From positions 1 to 64,000 of the forward strand of contig JBDVKW010000001.1 in NCBI GenBank assembly GCA_039970995.1: DNA of 64,000 nt, in the 5' to 3' direction. Below the pieces are notes generated by a model, which saw nothing but the letters and a program-made list of their open reading frames with translations, was not told the origin of the DNA and searched no databases. Positions 28,989 to 38,628 of this stretch are shown here, piece by piece (positions within the stretch are counted from its first letter, which is position 1; the number at the start of each line of letters is the position of its first letter). This stretch comes from Fulvivirga sp039970995. Lineage in GTDB: Bacteria > Bacteroidota > Bacteroidia > Cytophagales > Cyclobacteriaceae. Both the position numbers and the translations under genes were made by a program.

Positions 28989-30304
28989 TGCACAGTCTTT
29001 GATTTTTTCTTCAAATTATAATATAACAAGTAGACAGGTATAACTGTAAAGAAAAAATTAATTGTAACCTGAGGCAAATAACCACGAGATATTACCACAT
29101 AAATAAAACTATTAAATACTGCGATTAGCACAACAGCTATTTCATTATCTTTTCTTGCCAAAAACCAATTCCACGCTATTCTAAGTATAATGCCTAAAAC
29201 AAACGCTCCTATTATTACTCCAATCCAGCCAAATGCCAGGTAGTTTTCTCCATAATTAAGGATTGCTGCACCAGTGGAAACTTCTCCAATACCTGTTTCA
29301 TACTGATAAATTGAGTAAATAGCTTCCAGGGACTCCCCTGACGGTTTGTCTGGCCAAAACTGTCTTGGAATCGGCATCGCCAAACTTTCAAAAACAGGTT
29401 GTAACCCAATATGTGGATGAGCTTTAGGCACATCTTCGATAAGTAACCCTGTAGATTGAAATGTTTGAGCTTCACTAAAACCACTTAAAAACATATCAAA
29501 AAAAGACTTCCCTTCGAGATTTTCTAATTTTTTAAGACCGCTATAATAAGTTCTGGTACTACCTATAATACCCATGAAAGTCACGACTAAAATACCTAGT
29601 ATTGATAGGGCAATAAAGTTAGGACGCCTTTTCTGATACAGGTAATAAGTAGCAAGTAAAGACAAAATTAGTAAAACAACCCTGTACCTGAATCCAAGTG
29701 TGATGTATAAAGCACTGGGATATAAGATTGCCAAAAATAAGATCCAGTTATATCTTTTATTTTTAATACTATTTACTAGTAACAAAGCAGCACTTGGAAT
29801 AAATAGATTCATCATAAACAAAAAATAGTTACTGAATCCTCCACCAATTGCAGTTTGTTCTAGTGTATCTCCAGACAGAAAATTGATGCTTGCTAGTGAA
29901 GAGAAACCAAATGCCAAGAGTACACCTGCAAAACCAATAATATAAAGTTTTGCAGCATATTTTGATATGTTATAATTACTAAAACTTAATTCTTTAACCT
30001 TATAGTTATGAGAGGATATCCAATAACCTATTACTAAAAATAATAATGATAAGAAGGCTGCTTTCCATGAATGGATAAAATAAGGTCTATGTTCTGTAAA
30101 TCTAATATATGTTTCATCCATATATATAGAAAGAAGTGGCCCTGCTACTGTATAATATAAGTATGTAAGACCAACAACCGTCAAAGGTGACCACAACTTA
30201 TAATACTTAGATGAAAAGATATTATTGATTAGAATTCCTCCTATAAGCAGTAATAAGAGTATCACATACAAAGTTTCTTCGGCAGATATCTGTTGCTCTA
30301 GCAT
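28985..30304 (-). CDS. Wzy-type oligosaccharide repeat-unit polymerase
   Basis: About 439 residues and about 11-12 hydrophobic segments spread over its length, with a large periplasmic loop near residues 275-345 (AMPIPRQFWPDKPSGE). The pattern fits the oligosaccharide repeat-unit polymerase family that joins lipid-linked units in Wzx/Wzy pathways. I chose ATG 30304 (MLEQQISAEE): it overlaps the upstream GT stop by only 7 bases, as elsewhere in this operon, whereas the longer ORF from 30337 would add 11 hydrophilic residues deep in the neighbour. Confidence 0.85.
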   Translation of the reverse strand: MLEQQISAEETLYVILLLLLIGGILINNIFSSKYYKLWSPLTVVGLTYLYYTVAGPLLSIYMDETYIRFTEHRPYFIHSWKAAFLSLLFLVIGYWISSHNYKVKELSFSNYNISKYAAKLYIIGFAGVLLAFGFSSLASINFLSGDTLEQTAIGGGFSNYFLFMMNLFIPSAALLLVNSIKNKRYNWILFLAILYPSALYITLGFRYRVVLLILSLLATYYLYQKRRPNFIALSILGILVVTFMGIIGSTRTYYSGLKKLENLEGKSFFDMFLSGFSEAQTFQSTGLLIEDVPKAHPHIGLQPVFESLAMPIPRQFWPDKPSGESLEAIYSIYQYETGIGEVSTGAAILNYGENYLAFGWIGVIIGAFVLGIILRIAWNWFLARKDNEIAVVLIAVFNSFIYVVISRGYLPQVTINFFFTVIPVYLLYYNLKKKSKTVQ

Positions 30305-31374
30305 TGACTGGCAAGTTTTATCAACTGTTCTGACCAATTATCCAGATCAAATTTAGAAACTTGATTTTTCATAAATTCTGATTGTAATTTATAATCACTC
30401 GTAGTTAAACTTAGAGCATCATTTATTGAATTTGTTATGTCTTCTACATTATTTGGATCAAACACAAAACCAAATTCTTGACTTAAAAAATCAGGTAGAC
30501 AGCCGCATTGTTCAGAAAGTAATACAGGTCTACCGGCTGCCATCGCTTCATTTACAACTAGTCCCCATGGTTCAAATGTACTCGGAAGTATGAAATATTT
30601 AGCTTTAGCATAATAATTTGGAAGTTCCTCATATGACTTCCATGTTTCTAACATTATTTTATCATTGTCTAAGTTTATTTCAGCCTCTAAATACGGTCTC
30701 AAAGGCCCATCACCAATAATCTGCAGCTTATAATCAGCATAAGCTTTAGAGTTACGAAAAGCAGTAATGAGATTTTTGAGATTCTTTTCCTTACTATATC
30801 GTGCGACACAGAGTATCTCATTTCGTTGAGCACTCGTGTCGGATGCAAAATGTTCATTATCAACAGCGCTGTAACCTGTCTCAATAGGTAGCTTCTTTAG
30901 TCCAATTTCATTTTTAAAATGATTATAGGCTCTCTTTCCAGAAACGAATAATCCGCTTACAAATGCTTGTAAAAAAAAGCGTTTAATAAATCTTGAAATT
31001 GCATTTTTGTCATACCAGGATTCCGCAAAGAGAATCACTTTTTTACGATTTAGGGCTGATAAAATGATGAATAGAATGTAATCTACTCTGCCATAACCCG
31101 AAATAATTACATGGCTAATCTCCTTACCTCGCAACACCGACCGAAACTTTGCCAATCGATTGAGTAAATCAGTTCTATCAACACCTTTTTTAGAAAGTTG
31201 AATGATTGAGTCATCTACACCACCCCACTTATACAATGTGTCACTACTACCCAAATTCGCTAGATATACCTGATCAAAAAAAATTGGCTTCTTAGCAAGA
31301 TTCCTGTACCTAGCCAGATGATAGTGGCCAGCCCTATCCCATACGATTAATGCGTTTTTACTTTTGGATATCAT
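30298..31374 (-). CDS. Glycosyltransferase family 4
   Basis: A 358-residue GT-B enzyme. NEILCVARYSKEKNLKNLITAF opens the second domain, then IIGDGPLRPYLEAE, and LPSTFEPWGLVVNEAMAAGRPVLLS is the donor-binding EX7E motif. The start at ATG 31374 overlaps the upstream GT gene by 17 bases. Donor and acceptor are unknown. Confidence 0.93.
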   Translation of the reverse strand: MISKSKNALIVWDRAGHYHLARYRNLAKKPIFFDQVYLANLGSSDTLYKWGGVDDSIIQLSKKGVDRTDLLNRLAKFRSVLRGKEISHVIISGYGRVDYILFIILSALNRKKVILFAESWYDKNAISRFIKRFFLQAFVSGLFVSGKRAYNHFKNEIGLKKLPIETGYSAVDNEHFASDTSAQRNEILCVARYSKEKNLKNLITAFRNSKAYADYKLQIIGDGPLRPYLEAEINLDNDKIMLETWKSYEELPNYYAKAKYFILPSTFEPWGLVVNEAMAAGRPVLLSEQCGCLPDFLSQEFGFVFDPNNVEDITNSINDALSLTTSDYKLQSEFMKNQVSKFDLDNWSEQLIKLASQC

Positions 31375-32584
31375 TTAAGACATCTTTTAAACGTTGCTGA
31401 TATGATTTCCAACTATACTTCATAGCTGTTGACCTTGCATTTGCACGCATTTGAGACTTTTCCTCATCTGTTTTGCTTGCAAGTTTTTCAACTGCTTCTT
31501 CAATTGCTTTAGAATTTCTAATCTCTACCAAATATCCGTTAAAATCATTTTTAATAATGTCAGCTCCAACAGTATTCTTTGTGGTAATTACTGGCAACCC
31601 TGCGGCTAATGCTTCTACGATTACCAGTCCAAAACCTTCAAACAATGAAGGTAAAATCAACGCATCGTAATTGTGATAAGTTTTAAATAGGTCATGCTGA
31701 TTCATTGGTTGTAGTAAGGTGTAACAATCATCATAACCAACCAATCCCGCTCCTTTACCATGTACAAAGCCAATCATATCAAGAGTTGCGTGACCTTTTA
31801 AGTGTTTCATAGCGTCTAATAGATAGCTTACCCCTTTGCGCTGTGTGATCCTTCCCGTATATAATAACTTTAAATTTGAATCAAACTCTTTTTTTTCTTC
31901 AAATGGGATAAACCTGTGATCGAAACCTAAAGGTAAAACCTTTACTTTTTCTTCCTTAATACCCGATTTCACAAGTGTCTTCTTAGTAAACGAAGAAGCT
32001 GCAATAACCATATTAGCTTCTTGCGGTTCTTGTTCTAATCTTTCTCGATAAGATTCCGGAAAAACTAAGTTATCAAAACTATCACTCCATTTTGGTTGTA
32101 GTTCAGCTTCTTCTCCTAGAATTTTTATTGATTCAATTACATGTCCAGTAGATAACTCACAAATTGTTTTCAAACCATGTCTATTGGCAGATTTAATTGA
32201 TTCGTAGCTAGATCCCTGAAATCCCCAGAACATAGATGCATTAGTCTTTGATAATTTAGCTGCTACCATGCGATCAAAGTTAACATCCCTAAGATATACA
32301 GCCTCCTGAACTTTCTGTCGATCGACATTCAACCTGGCAAGTAAGAATTCTTTTACTTCATAATGCCAATGGGTTTTAATTTTATTGCCATGAAGGCCTT
32401 CTACAAATCGTTTTGAGAAAAATTTATTGCCCGACCTACGAATGATTTTCTGTAGCCATCTATCCCGAACATATGAGCTTGTATAGAACTTATTTAGGTA
32501 TCCTAACTGCTCTAACGCTTGGGCAACATGGTAAACATGCTGTTTCCCCGAGTGTGATAGAAAAACACTGCTTTTTAAACTCAC
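31358..32584 (-). CDS. Glycosyltransferase family 4
   Basis: A 408-residue GT-B enzyme. KLLYTGRITQRKGVSYLLDAM and LPSLFEGFGLVIVEALAAGLPVI are the typical GT4 second-domain motifs. The start is GTG at 32584, 16 bp after the stop of the fibronectin-III gene, so these two are probably cotranscribed. It lies at the head of the second half of the locus. Confidence 0.93.
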   Translation of the reverse strand: MSLKSSVFLSHSGKQHVYHVAQALEQLGYLNKFYTSSYVRDRWLQKIIRRSGNKFFSKRFVEGLHGNKIKTHWHYEVKEFLLARLNVDRQKVQEAVYLRDVNFDRMVAAKLSKTNASMFWGFQGSSYESIKSANRHGLKTICELSTGHVIESIKILGEEAELQPKWSDSFDNLVFPESYRERLEQEPQEANMVIAASSFTKKTLVKSGIKEEKVKVLPLGFDHRFIPFEEKKEFDSNLKLLYTGRITQRKGVSYLLDAMKHLKGHATLDMIGFVHGKGAGLVGYDDCYTLLQPMNQHDLFKTYHNYDALILPSLFEGFGLVIVEALAAGLPVITTKNTVGADIIKNDFNGYLVEIRNSKAIEEAVEKLASKTDEEKSQMRANARSTAMKYSWKSYQQRLKDVLNDIQK

Positions 32585-32600
32585 CTTTAAGTCCAGAAGA

Positions 32601-34775
32601 TTAGTTTACAATAACTCGTTTGATAGCTTTATTGTCCTTTGAATTAAATCTTACCAGATACATTCCACTGCCAAAGTTTGATAAATCAATTGATACAGTT
32701 TCACCTTTGACCAAGTTTGCTTCTTTGATCAACTCCCCTAAGACATTAACAATTGTAAGCTCACCTTTGGAGTTGGCTAAAACATTAATCACTCCATTTG
32801 TAGGATTTGGGAAGATTATAACTGATGAAATAAGATCAGAATCATTTAATTGTCCCGTTGTTAATAAAACCTCATTATTAGACTTATTAAATGATCCACT
32901 CTTGGCATTTGGCTGAGAAGAAACTTTTGAAGCAGGTGGCTCAGCTATAGCCATGCTAGCTGTTGTTGTAAATACTTGAATAGCCGTGTAGCTTGAGTTT
33001 GACTCTGGGCACTCCGTCCTAACTAACCACTCATAAGTAGTGCTTGGAGATAGACCAGTAATATTGATACTGCTAGAAGGTGCTGTAACAATAACAGTTG
33101 TATTAAAGGCACCAGAGCCCTGTACCCTATACTTTAACCTATACTGATCTGCCAGTATTAAAGGATCCCATGATAATGTAGCTGAATTCGAAGAGGGTGA
33201 AGAGTTTAAATTGGAAGGGGTATCACAACTTGGACCTGCATCCGTTGTAAACGTTTGAATGGATGAATAATTCGATGATACGGAACCGTCCTCTTCACAC
33301 AGTGTTCTAATTAACCACTCGTAAGTCGTATTAGACGATAAACCTGGAATGGTATAGTTAGTTGTAGGATGTTCTACAATAGCTCCTTGAAAGAAAGAGG
33401 TTTGCCCTTGTTCTCTCCACTTCAACTGATATTCAAAAGCTGCAGAAACAGCATTCCACTCCAGTAAAGCATCATTACTTGATGGTGTTGCCATCAGTCC
33501 AGTTGGTGTGGTACAAGGATCTCCATCTGTAGTTGTGAAAGTCTGAACGCTGGAATAAGCTGAATTATTACCAGAGCTACTTAAGTCACATCTCGACCTA
33601 ATAATCCAATCATAACTTGTATTTGGATCTAGTCCGTCAATCTCAGCAGAAGTCACTGTTCCATCTGAGGTAATATATTGATTCGAATAAGTAAATGTAC
33701 CTGACAGCCTATATTTAATTTGATAAAACAAGACACCAGGCACTTCATCCCAGCTTAATATTGCAGAGTATTGAGAAGGTATCGATGAGAGGTTAGATGG
33801 TGTTGAACATACAAAAGTATCAAAACTTACAATTGCCGAATAATCTGAGAAACTAGTCCATTTACCACCTTCACTGTCACAAATTGCGCGCATTCTAACC
33901 TCGTATTCTTTATCTGATTCAAGTCCAGTTATTGTCTTATCACTTGATCTATAGGTAAATCTATAATCAGCCTCAGCCCATGTTTGCTCAGCTGGAATTC
34001 TATACTGTATGTAATATTGTTCTGCTGCTGTAACAGAAGTCCATTGAACAGTAAACTCAGTACTAGTGGTATTGCTAACGGCTACATTTGTAGGTACAGT
34101 GCATTCTACTCCAGTACCTGAAGTAAAGTTTTCCAACCCCGTAAAAGAAGAAACCACGGACCAGTCTGACGCACATATAGTTCTCACCTTCCATTCGTAA
34201 TTTGTGCTGGCAGGCAATCCTGACAAAGTATGTGAATTAGTGGAAACTGTTTTATAAGTAAAACTTCCTGCCCCTTGAGCTCTATAAGCTAGATTATAAT
34301 AAACTGCTCCAGCCATTGCATCCCAACTTAAATCAACTTCGTTAATAGTGCTGCCTGATCCTGTAGAGTTACTTGAGGGATTTGTTGGAGCATCACATGT
34401 ACTTCCGGCAGCTGTTGTAAAAGTGTCTGATGTGCTATAATCTGAAATTGTAGACCAATCAGCAGAACACACTGATCTAACTTTCCATTCATAAGTAGTA
34501 GTTGCAGGAAGCCCTGTAATAGTTAGGCTGTTGCTTGAGGCAGACTTGATAGTATAAGAACCTCCACCGCCATCTACTCGGTAGGCTACAGAATACTGTA
34601 ATGCTTCAGTTACATTATCCCAGGACAATTGCACCTCATTTAATCCATTGCCATTAATGATAGAGTTATCACTTAAATTTACTGGCACTGGACACTGAGC
34701 TATTACTGATATTGCAAACAACAATAAGGCAATTGTCATACTACATTTAGCGACCGATTTATGAAATATTTTCAT
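32601..34775 (-). CDS. Fibronectin-III repeat surface protein with type A T9SS sorting domain
   Basis: The 724-residue product has a signal peptide (residues 1-27, ending VIAQ). Six fibronectin-III-like repeats follow, each opening with C(T/D/S)xPxN and holding LSWD...Y.L.YR and TTYEWxVR blocks. After a Ser/Asn-rich linker (about 625-650) the C-terminus from IIFPNPTNGVINV to YLVRFNSKDNKAIKRVIVN is the T9SS type A sorting domain. It is the only secreted protein inside the polysaccharide locus. It starts after a 103-bp gap holding a candidate promoter and palindrome, and is 16 bp from the next GT gene. It may be a surface protein displayed with, or attached to, the glycan; that is inference. 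Confidence 0.93.
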   Translation of the reverse strand: MKIFHKSVAKCSMTIALLLFAISVIAQCPVPVNLSDNSIINGNGLNEVQLSWDNVTEALQYSVAYRVDGGGGSYTIKSASSNSLTITGLPATTTYEWKVRSVCSADWSTISDYSTSDTFTTAAGSTCDAPTNPSSNSTGSGSTINEVDLSWDAMAGAVYYNLAYRAQGAGSFTYKTVSTNSHTLSGLPASTNYEWKVRTICASDWSVVSSFTGLENFTSGTGVECTVPTNVAVSNTTSTEFTVQWTSVTAAEQYYIQYRIPAEQTWAEADYRFTYRSSDKTITGLESDKEYEVRMRAICDSEGGKWTSFSDYSAIVSFDTFVCSTPSNLSSIPSQYSAILSWDEVPGVLFYQIKYRLSGTFTYSNQYITSDGTVTSAEIDGLDPNTSYDWIIRSRCDLSSSGNNSAYSSVQTFTTTDGDPCTTPTGLMATPSSNDALLEWNAVSAAFEYQLKWREQGQTSFFQGAIVEHPTTNYTIPGLSSNTTYEWLIRTLCEEDGSVSSNYSSIQTFTTDAGPSCDTPSNLNSSPSSNSATLSWDPLILADQYRLKYRVQGSGAFNTTVIVTAPSSSINITGLSPSTTYEWLVRTECPESNSSYTAIQVFTTTASMAIAEPPASKVSSQPNAKSGSFNKSNNEVLLTTGQLNDSDLISSVIIFPNPTNGVINVLANSKGELTIVNVLGELIKEANLVKGETVSIDLSNFGSGMYLVRFNSKDNKAIKRVIVN

Positions 34776-34800
34776 TTTTTATAAATTCAATAAGGAATTA

Positions 34801-34821
34801 TACATAAGTACGTATTATGTA
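34801..34821. promoter_or_regulatory. Palindromic candidate operator before the FN3 gene
   Basis: TACATAA and TTATGTA form perfect 7-base inverted arms around a 7-base spacer. A further copy of TACATAAGTA lies at 34856-34865. A 7-of-8 match to the -7 box (TATCTTTA on the minus strand, 34820-34827) touches its edge, so a bound regulator would cover the transcription start. No regulator is known for it. Confidence 0.4.
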
Positions 34822-34878
34822 AAGATAATGGTTTTTTAATAGCCTATGAATTAATTACATAAGTAAGGTTTTGGTAAC

Positions 34879-36042
34879 CTACCCCTCAAGATATGAAACC
34901 AAAGGATATACCTGATTTTCAAGGTTGTATCTTTCTTTAAAAAGCAACTTAGACTGTGACTTCATTTGTTTCAGCAAATTACTATTACTTGAAAAGAGCG
35001 ATAAAGAGGACATCAAAGATTTAATATCTCCAGGAGTGTAAAAAATACCACAGCCATATCTTTCGAGATCAGTTTTAATACATGAGTTATTATCTGTTAA
35101 AATAACCAGACCTCCTTTTAAATATTCATACATTTTACCAGGAGCTGAAAAAAGGGTATTGAGTGTGTCTGGATAATAGTAAACATGACCAATATCAGCA
35201 TGCGCAAACAACAACTGTAACTGTAAGTACGGCACCTGATCGACAAATAACAAGTTGCTTTTATGTTTTACAGAGGCCATGGCATCCCCAACCTCTTTGA
35301 CCGCCAGCTCATGCTTTTTACCAACAATAAGAAGACTTACACCATCAAGATTTCCTACTGCTTTAACTATATCTGTTAGCCCATACCTATTGCCAACAGC
35401 TCCAGTATATATTACATTAACTTTCCCTTTTTGCTTATTTGATTTCAAAAATTTTAAGCCAGCTATCACATTTGAGTGCACTTGACCTATTTTGTCCTGG
35501 TATAATATTGGGGTATTATGAATAATAAAAGTCTTTTTGGCTATTGTATTTTGTCTGGTTTTTGCACCCAACACATGCCGCTCTTTGGACGGAAATACAA
35601 GCGCATCGGCATATTTCCAAAATCTACTACTAAACATTAAAACATAGAAAATTATACTTCCTGAATATTTTTTTTCGGGATACTCTAGTAACCAGGCAAT
35701 CTTTTTTGATATGTCAGCGCAAAACTTTAATATAATCGTAGCAGGATCATTGAATGTTATTACTGTATGTGGTTTTATTTTCTTTAGAATTTGTTTTGCT
35801 ACCCATATGTATTCAACTAAGGCTAAAAGTCTCGCAATTGGTTTAATAGGAAACGCTCTACTTTTCAGTTCAATTCTAAATATTTTAGCTCCATTTGGAA
35901 GGCTTTCGATCTTACTTGTTTCATTTGTTTTATAGCCTACCAAAAGTACTTTAAACCCCCGTGAACCCAGGTGAGCTCCAAAATTTATTGGGGGAGGAAT
36001 ATTTACAATCGGATGAACAAAGAAGAATAAAGCGGTTTTCAT
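34879..36042 (-). CDS. Glycosyltransferase, GT4-like
   Basis: About 387 residues with a GT-B layout: an N-terminal HPIVNIPPPINFGAHLGSRGFKVLLVGY block and a C-terminal domain with VIYTGAVGNRYGLTDIV, LLIVGKKHEL and APGKMYEYLKGGLVILT. I chose ATG 36042 because it forms an ATGA overlap with the upstream gene's stop; the longer frame from 36084 would add 14 residues that mirror the end of that gene. The sugar is unknown. Confidence 0.87.
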   Translation of the reverse strand: MKTALFFFVHPIVNIPPPINFGAHLGSRGFKVLLVGYKTNETSKIESLPNGAKIFRIELKSRAFPIKPIARLLALVEYIWVAKQILKKIKPHTVITFNDPATIILKFCADISKKIAWLLEYPEKKYSGSIIFYVLMFSSRFWKYADALVFPSKERHVLGAKTRQNTIAKKTFIIHNTPILYQDKIGQVHSNVIAGLKFLKSNKQKGKVNVIYTGAVGNRYGLTDIVKAVGNLDGVSLLIVGKKHELAVKEVGDAMASVKHKSNLLFVDQVPYLQLQLLFAHADIGHVYYYPDTLNTLFSAPGKMYEYLKGGLVILTDNNSCIKTDLERYGCGIFYTPGDIKSLMSSLSLFSSNSNLLKQMKSQSKLLFKERYNLENQVYPLVSYLEG

Positions 36043-37004
36043 TTGTTTCTTAACCCTTTCAAATAGCCTTTCAAATAATGCCATCTATTACTTTCTAGCA
36101 TCAATATGGCCCTGACAAGATGATGAAGTGTAAATTTAGGAAACTCTTTTATCCAAAACTTAAATAGCTTCACATATGGTCTGAAACCAATCGCACAGAT
36201 AACTGCAATTATGAATGGATATAAAAAGGACTCCAATAAAAAAGATAATATCAGAAAAACTAAACAGCCAACTCGCAGTAGCAATTCGATAAATTTTACC
36301 AGAGCATTTCTTTGATTTACTGAATCCTTAGTCTCACCATCCCCTAACCCATAGCGATAAGCTTCTTTGTCATATGCTATAGCGTCAGCATGTCGCTCCC
36401 AATATACCATTGGTTTACTGGATAAATAAAATGAATAACCCGCATTTTTTAATTGATATCCAAAATATGTGTCATCACCCGCAAGAGTAACCCATTCGGG
36501 GTACCCCCCAACGCTTGACCATACTTTTTTATAATAAGCTATCGAACGACTCGATGGTATGAAATGTTCGTCCATAATATTCTTATATCCGCTGGCTAGT
36601 AAATAAGCAGACTTAGCAGCAGGTGTGGAGAGCATGCTTGACTTAACAGCAAAATTTCCTGCAACTACTTCAACATTTTCATCATTAAAAGGAGTTATTA
36701 AAGATTGGAGCCATTCAGGGTGATATCTACACCCAAAATCAGTCGAAACTATCAGTTCATATGATGCCTGGCTAATGGCAATATTCCTACCTTCGGCTAC
36801 ATTGCAACCTTTATTTACAATTATTTTAATATCGATATTCGAACCTAATTTCCATTGGTTCAAAATATCTAAAGTTCCATCTTTAGAGCCCGCATCAACT
36901 ATCACTACCTCGTTGGGTAACAATGTCTGTCTCTCTATATCATTTATAGATTCTTGCAGGCGTGATGCTTCATTAAAAATTGTTGATACTAAAGAAAACT
37001 TCAT
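36039..37004 (-). CDS. Glycosyltransferase family 2 with C-terminal membrane segments
   Basis: About 321 residues of GT-A fold. VSTIFNEASRLQESI opens the domain, VIVDAGSKDGTLDIL is the nucleotide-binding strand, STDFGCRYHPEWL the DxD-like site, and GGYPEWVTLAGDDTYFGYQL the acceptor-side GDD motif. Two hydrophobic segments lie at about 235-270. The start is ATG 37004; the frame opens with TTG at 37043 but the added 13 residues are not domain-like. Confidence 0.9.
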   Translation of the reverse strand: MKFSLVSTIFNEASRLQESINDIERQTLLPNEVVIVDAGSKDGTLDILNQWKLGSNIDIKIIVNKGCNVAEGRNIAISQASYELIVSTDFGCRYHPEWLQSLITPFNDENVEVVAGNFAVKSSMLSTPAAKSAYLLASGYKNIMDEHFIPSSRSIAYYKKVWSSVGGYPEWVTLAGDDTYFGYQLKNAGYSFYLSSKPMVYWERHADAIAYDKEAYRYGLGDGETKDSVNQRNALVKFIELLLRVGCLVFLILSFLLESFLYPFIIAVICAIGFRPYVKLFKFWIKEFPKFTLHHLVRAILMLESNRWHYLKGYLKGLRNK

Positions 37005-37066
37005 TATTTCTTTATAAAAATTTAAATTATGCTGACTATACAATGAATTAATGAAACACCAGACGG

Positions 37067-37750
37067 TTAGTTACAATTTAATAATCTAGCGTAGTTAAAT
37101 ATTTTGTTTTCCAGTGAATACTTTTCATTAAATATCCTGATCGAAGATTCTGAAGGCTTTTGATTGACTTTATTAGAAACATTTAGTCTCTTAAATTTTA
37201 TATATGGCCTATTAAGTTTTTTCGCAATAATTTTTACTGATTTCTCGTATTCTTCGGTGATTCCAATATGAATAAAGTTACTATCAATGATCTCTTTAAA
37301 ATTTAACTCTGTAAAATTAAATGGAAGCCAAATTAGATAGTTTAAATTTTTAGTTTCTATAAACTCGTCAATCTCCATATTAAAAGTACGTTTCTGCCCC
37401 TCCCAATAAAAAGTACCTTTATCGCTAGTTTCCCTAAGATAGTTATAAGCAGAAATATGAGCTTCCAGGGGGTTTCTTAAAAAAGTGATATACTGTTGAG
37501 CATTTGGATAGAAATCATGGACACCGATATTTTTTAACGGATTAAAGTGGCCATGAATGCAAATAGGTAAAAGTTTCTGATTTAAAATCCAATCACTTAC
37601 TCTGTTTGGTGCCTTAACATTAACATTGTCATAATAGTGCTTAAAAAATCCAAAATGAAACCATAGTTTAAGCAATCGATTAAAACTGGTTCCTCCACAC
37701 TTATAAACATGTAGGGAAAAAAGTGGTAAACTTTTATTATACTCTATCAT
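37067..37750 (-). CDS. Sulfotransferase (carbohydrate type), paralogue 2
   Basis: A 227-residue sulfotransferase. YKCGGTSFNRLLKLWF (from about residue 17) is the PAPS 5'-phosphosulfate loop, and ITFLRNPLEAHISAYNYL carries the Arg and Ser of the 3'-phosphate site. It resembles the Sulfotransfer_2 group that sulfates polysaccharides. It is a paralogue of the gene at 38618: same length, same GFF.HYY block and same RxPLE motif, the two flanking a methyltransferase. It probably sulfates a residue of the glycan in the cytoplasm. The gene looks rich in A/T runs compared with its neighbours. Confidence 0.85.
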   Translation of the reverse strand: MIEYNKSLPLFSLHVYKCGGTSFNRLLKLWFHFGFFKHYYDNVNVKAPNRVSDWILNQKLLPICIHGHFNPLKNIGVHDFYPNAQQYITFLRNPLEAHISAYNYLRETSDKGTFYWEGQKRTFNMEIDEFIETKNLNYLIWLPFNFTELNFKEIIDSNFIHIGITEEYEKSVKIIAKKLNRPYIKFKRLNVSNKVNQKPSESSIRIFNEKYSLENKIFNYARLLNCN

Positions 37751-37776
37751 CTAACTGTTATTTCATATTTCAACAT

Positions 37777-38628
37777 TCATTGTTTCTCTAACCAAATACT
37801 ACCACCTTCTATATTGTATTTCGGGATATTAGCATTAAACCAATCATTATGAAAATGATATAAATAACTATTAAATAGCTTAACCTTGAAATTCTGATTA
37901 TACATTAAAAATGATTTTAGAATGTAAGCTTCATTCCAAAATATACCGTCATAAATCCAATTTTTAGGGTACTCAAAAGGGTAAGTAATGTCATGAAAGT
38001 GAACTATTACACCTTTTTTTAGTCTCGGCAAAATATTAAATATGATATGATTTACATCGCTACCTACTTTAGATATATGACTCGAATCGATAAACAAAAT
38101 ATCGTTCGCCTCCAATGCTTCAAACATATCTATGTCTATGTCTTGAATAAATTGTTCATAAATATTTAATTCTTTTTTTGCTATTAGACCATACAGTCTT
38201 TCTGGGTAGGGCTCTATAAATGTAAGTTCTAATGATTTATTGAAATATTTATTTTTTACATCCATCATAAGAGCTGAAGAAAAGCCTGACCCTATTTCTA
38301 TTATTTTTCTGGGCTTTTTATTGATGATCATAGCAGCTAAAAAATAAGCATCGGCTGAATTGAAAAACCCATTTTTAGAATAATAAAAATTTTCTGATGT
38401 TGATTCAGCAGCTATTTTCCATGAGGGTTGAGTCTCAAATTCTTTAAGAAGTATCACTTGCTCTTCATCGCACAAATCAATTCCAGGTATTGTCTTTGGC
38501 ATTGTAAATATTTGCTCATCTCTCTTCTCTATCTCTTCTATTAAGGGGATAGGACTATAGTAATGACCGTTCCTGTATTGACTCTTATATATCTTTTTAA
38601 GTAAATAGCCCTTTATTTTATTGATCAT
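37777..38628 (-). CDS. Class I SAM-dependent methyltransferase
   Basis: A 283-residue methyltransferase. IIEIGSGFSSALMMDV (near residue 110) is the SAM-binding motif I, FIEPYPERL the acidic motif II, and ILFIDSSHISKVGSDVNHI plus IVHFHDITYPFEYPKN resemble the Methyltransf_24 group that acts on sugars. It lies between two sulfotransferase paralogues, overlapping the upstream one by 11 bases, which suggests O-methylation of the same glycan. Confidence 0.87.
   Translation of the reverse strand: MINKIKGYLLKKIYKSQYRNGHYYSPIPLIEEIEKRDEQIFTMPKTIPGIDLCDEEQVILLKEFETQPSWKIAAESTSENFYYSKNGFFNSADAYFLAAMIINKKPRKIIEIGSGFSSALMMDVKNKYFNKSLELTFIEPYPERLYGLIAKKELNIYEQFIQDIDIDMFEALEANDILFIDSSHISKVGSDVNHIIFNILPRLKKGVIVHFHDITYPFEYPKNWIYDGIFWNEAYILKSFLMYNQNFKVKLFNSYLYHFHNDWFNANIPKYNIEGGSIWLEKQ

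Noticed and set aside
36043..36084. Extension of the glycosyltransferase start to 36084
   Set aside because: It overlaps the upstream gene by 46 bases; ATG 36042 gives the ATGA overlap usual in this operon.
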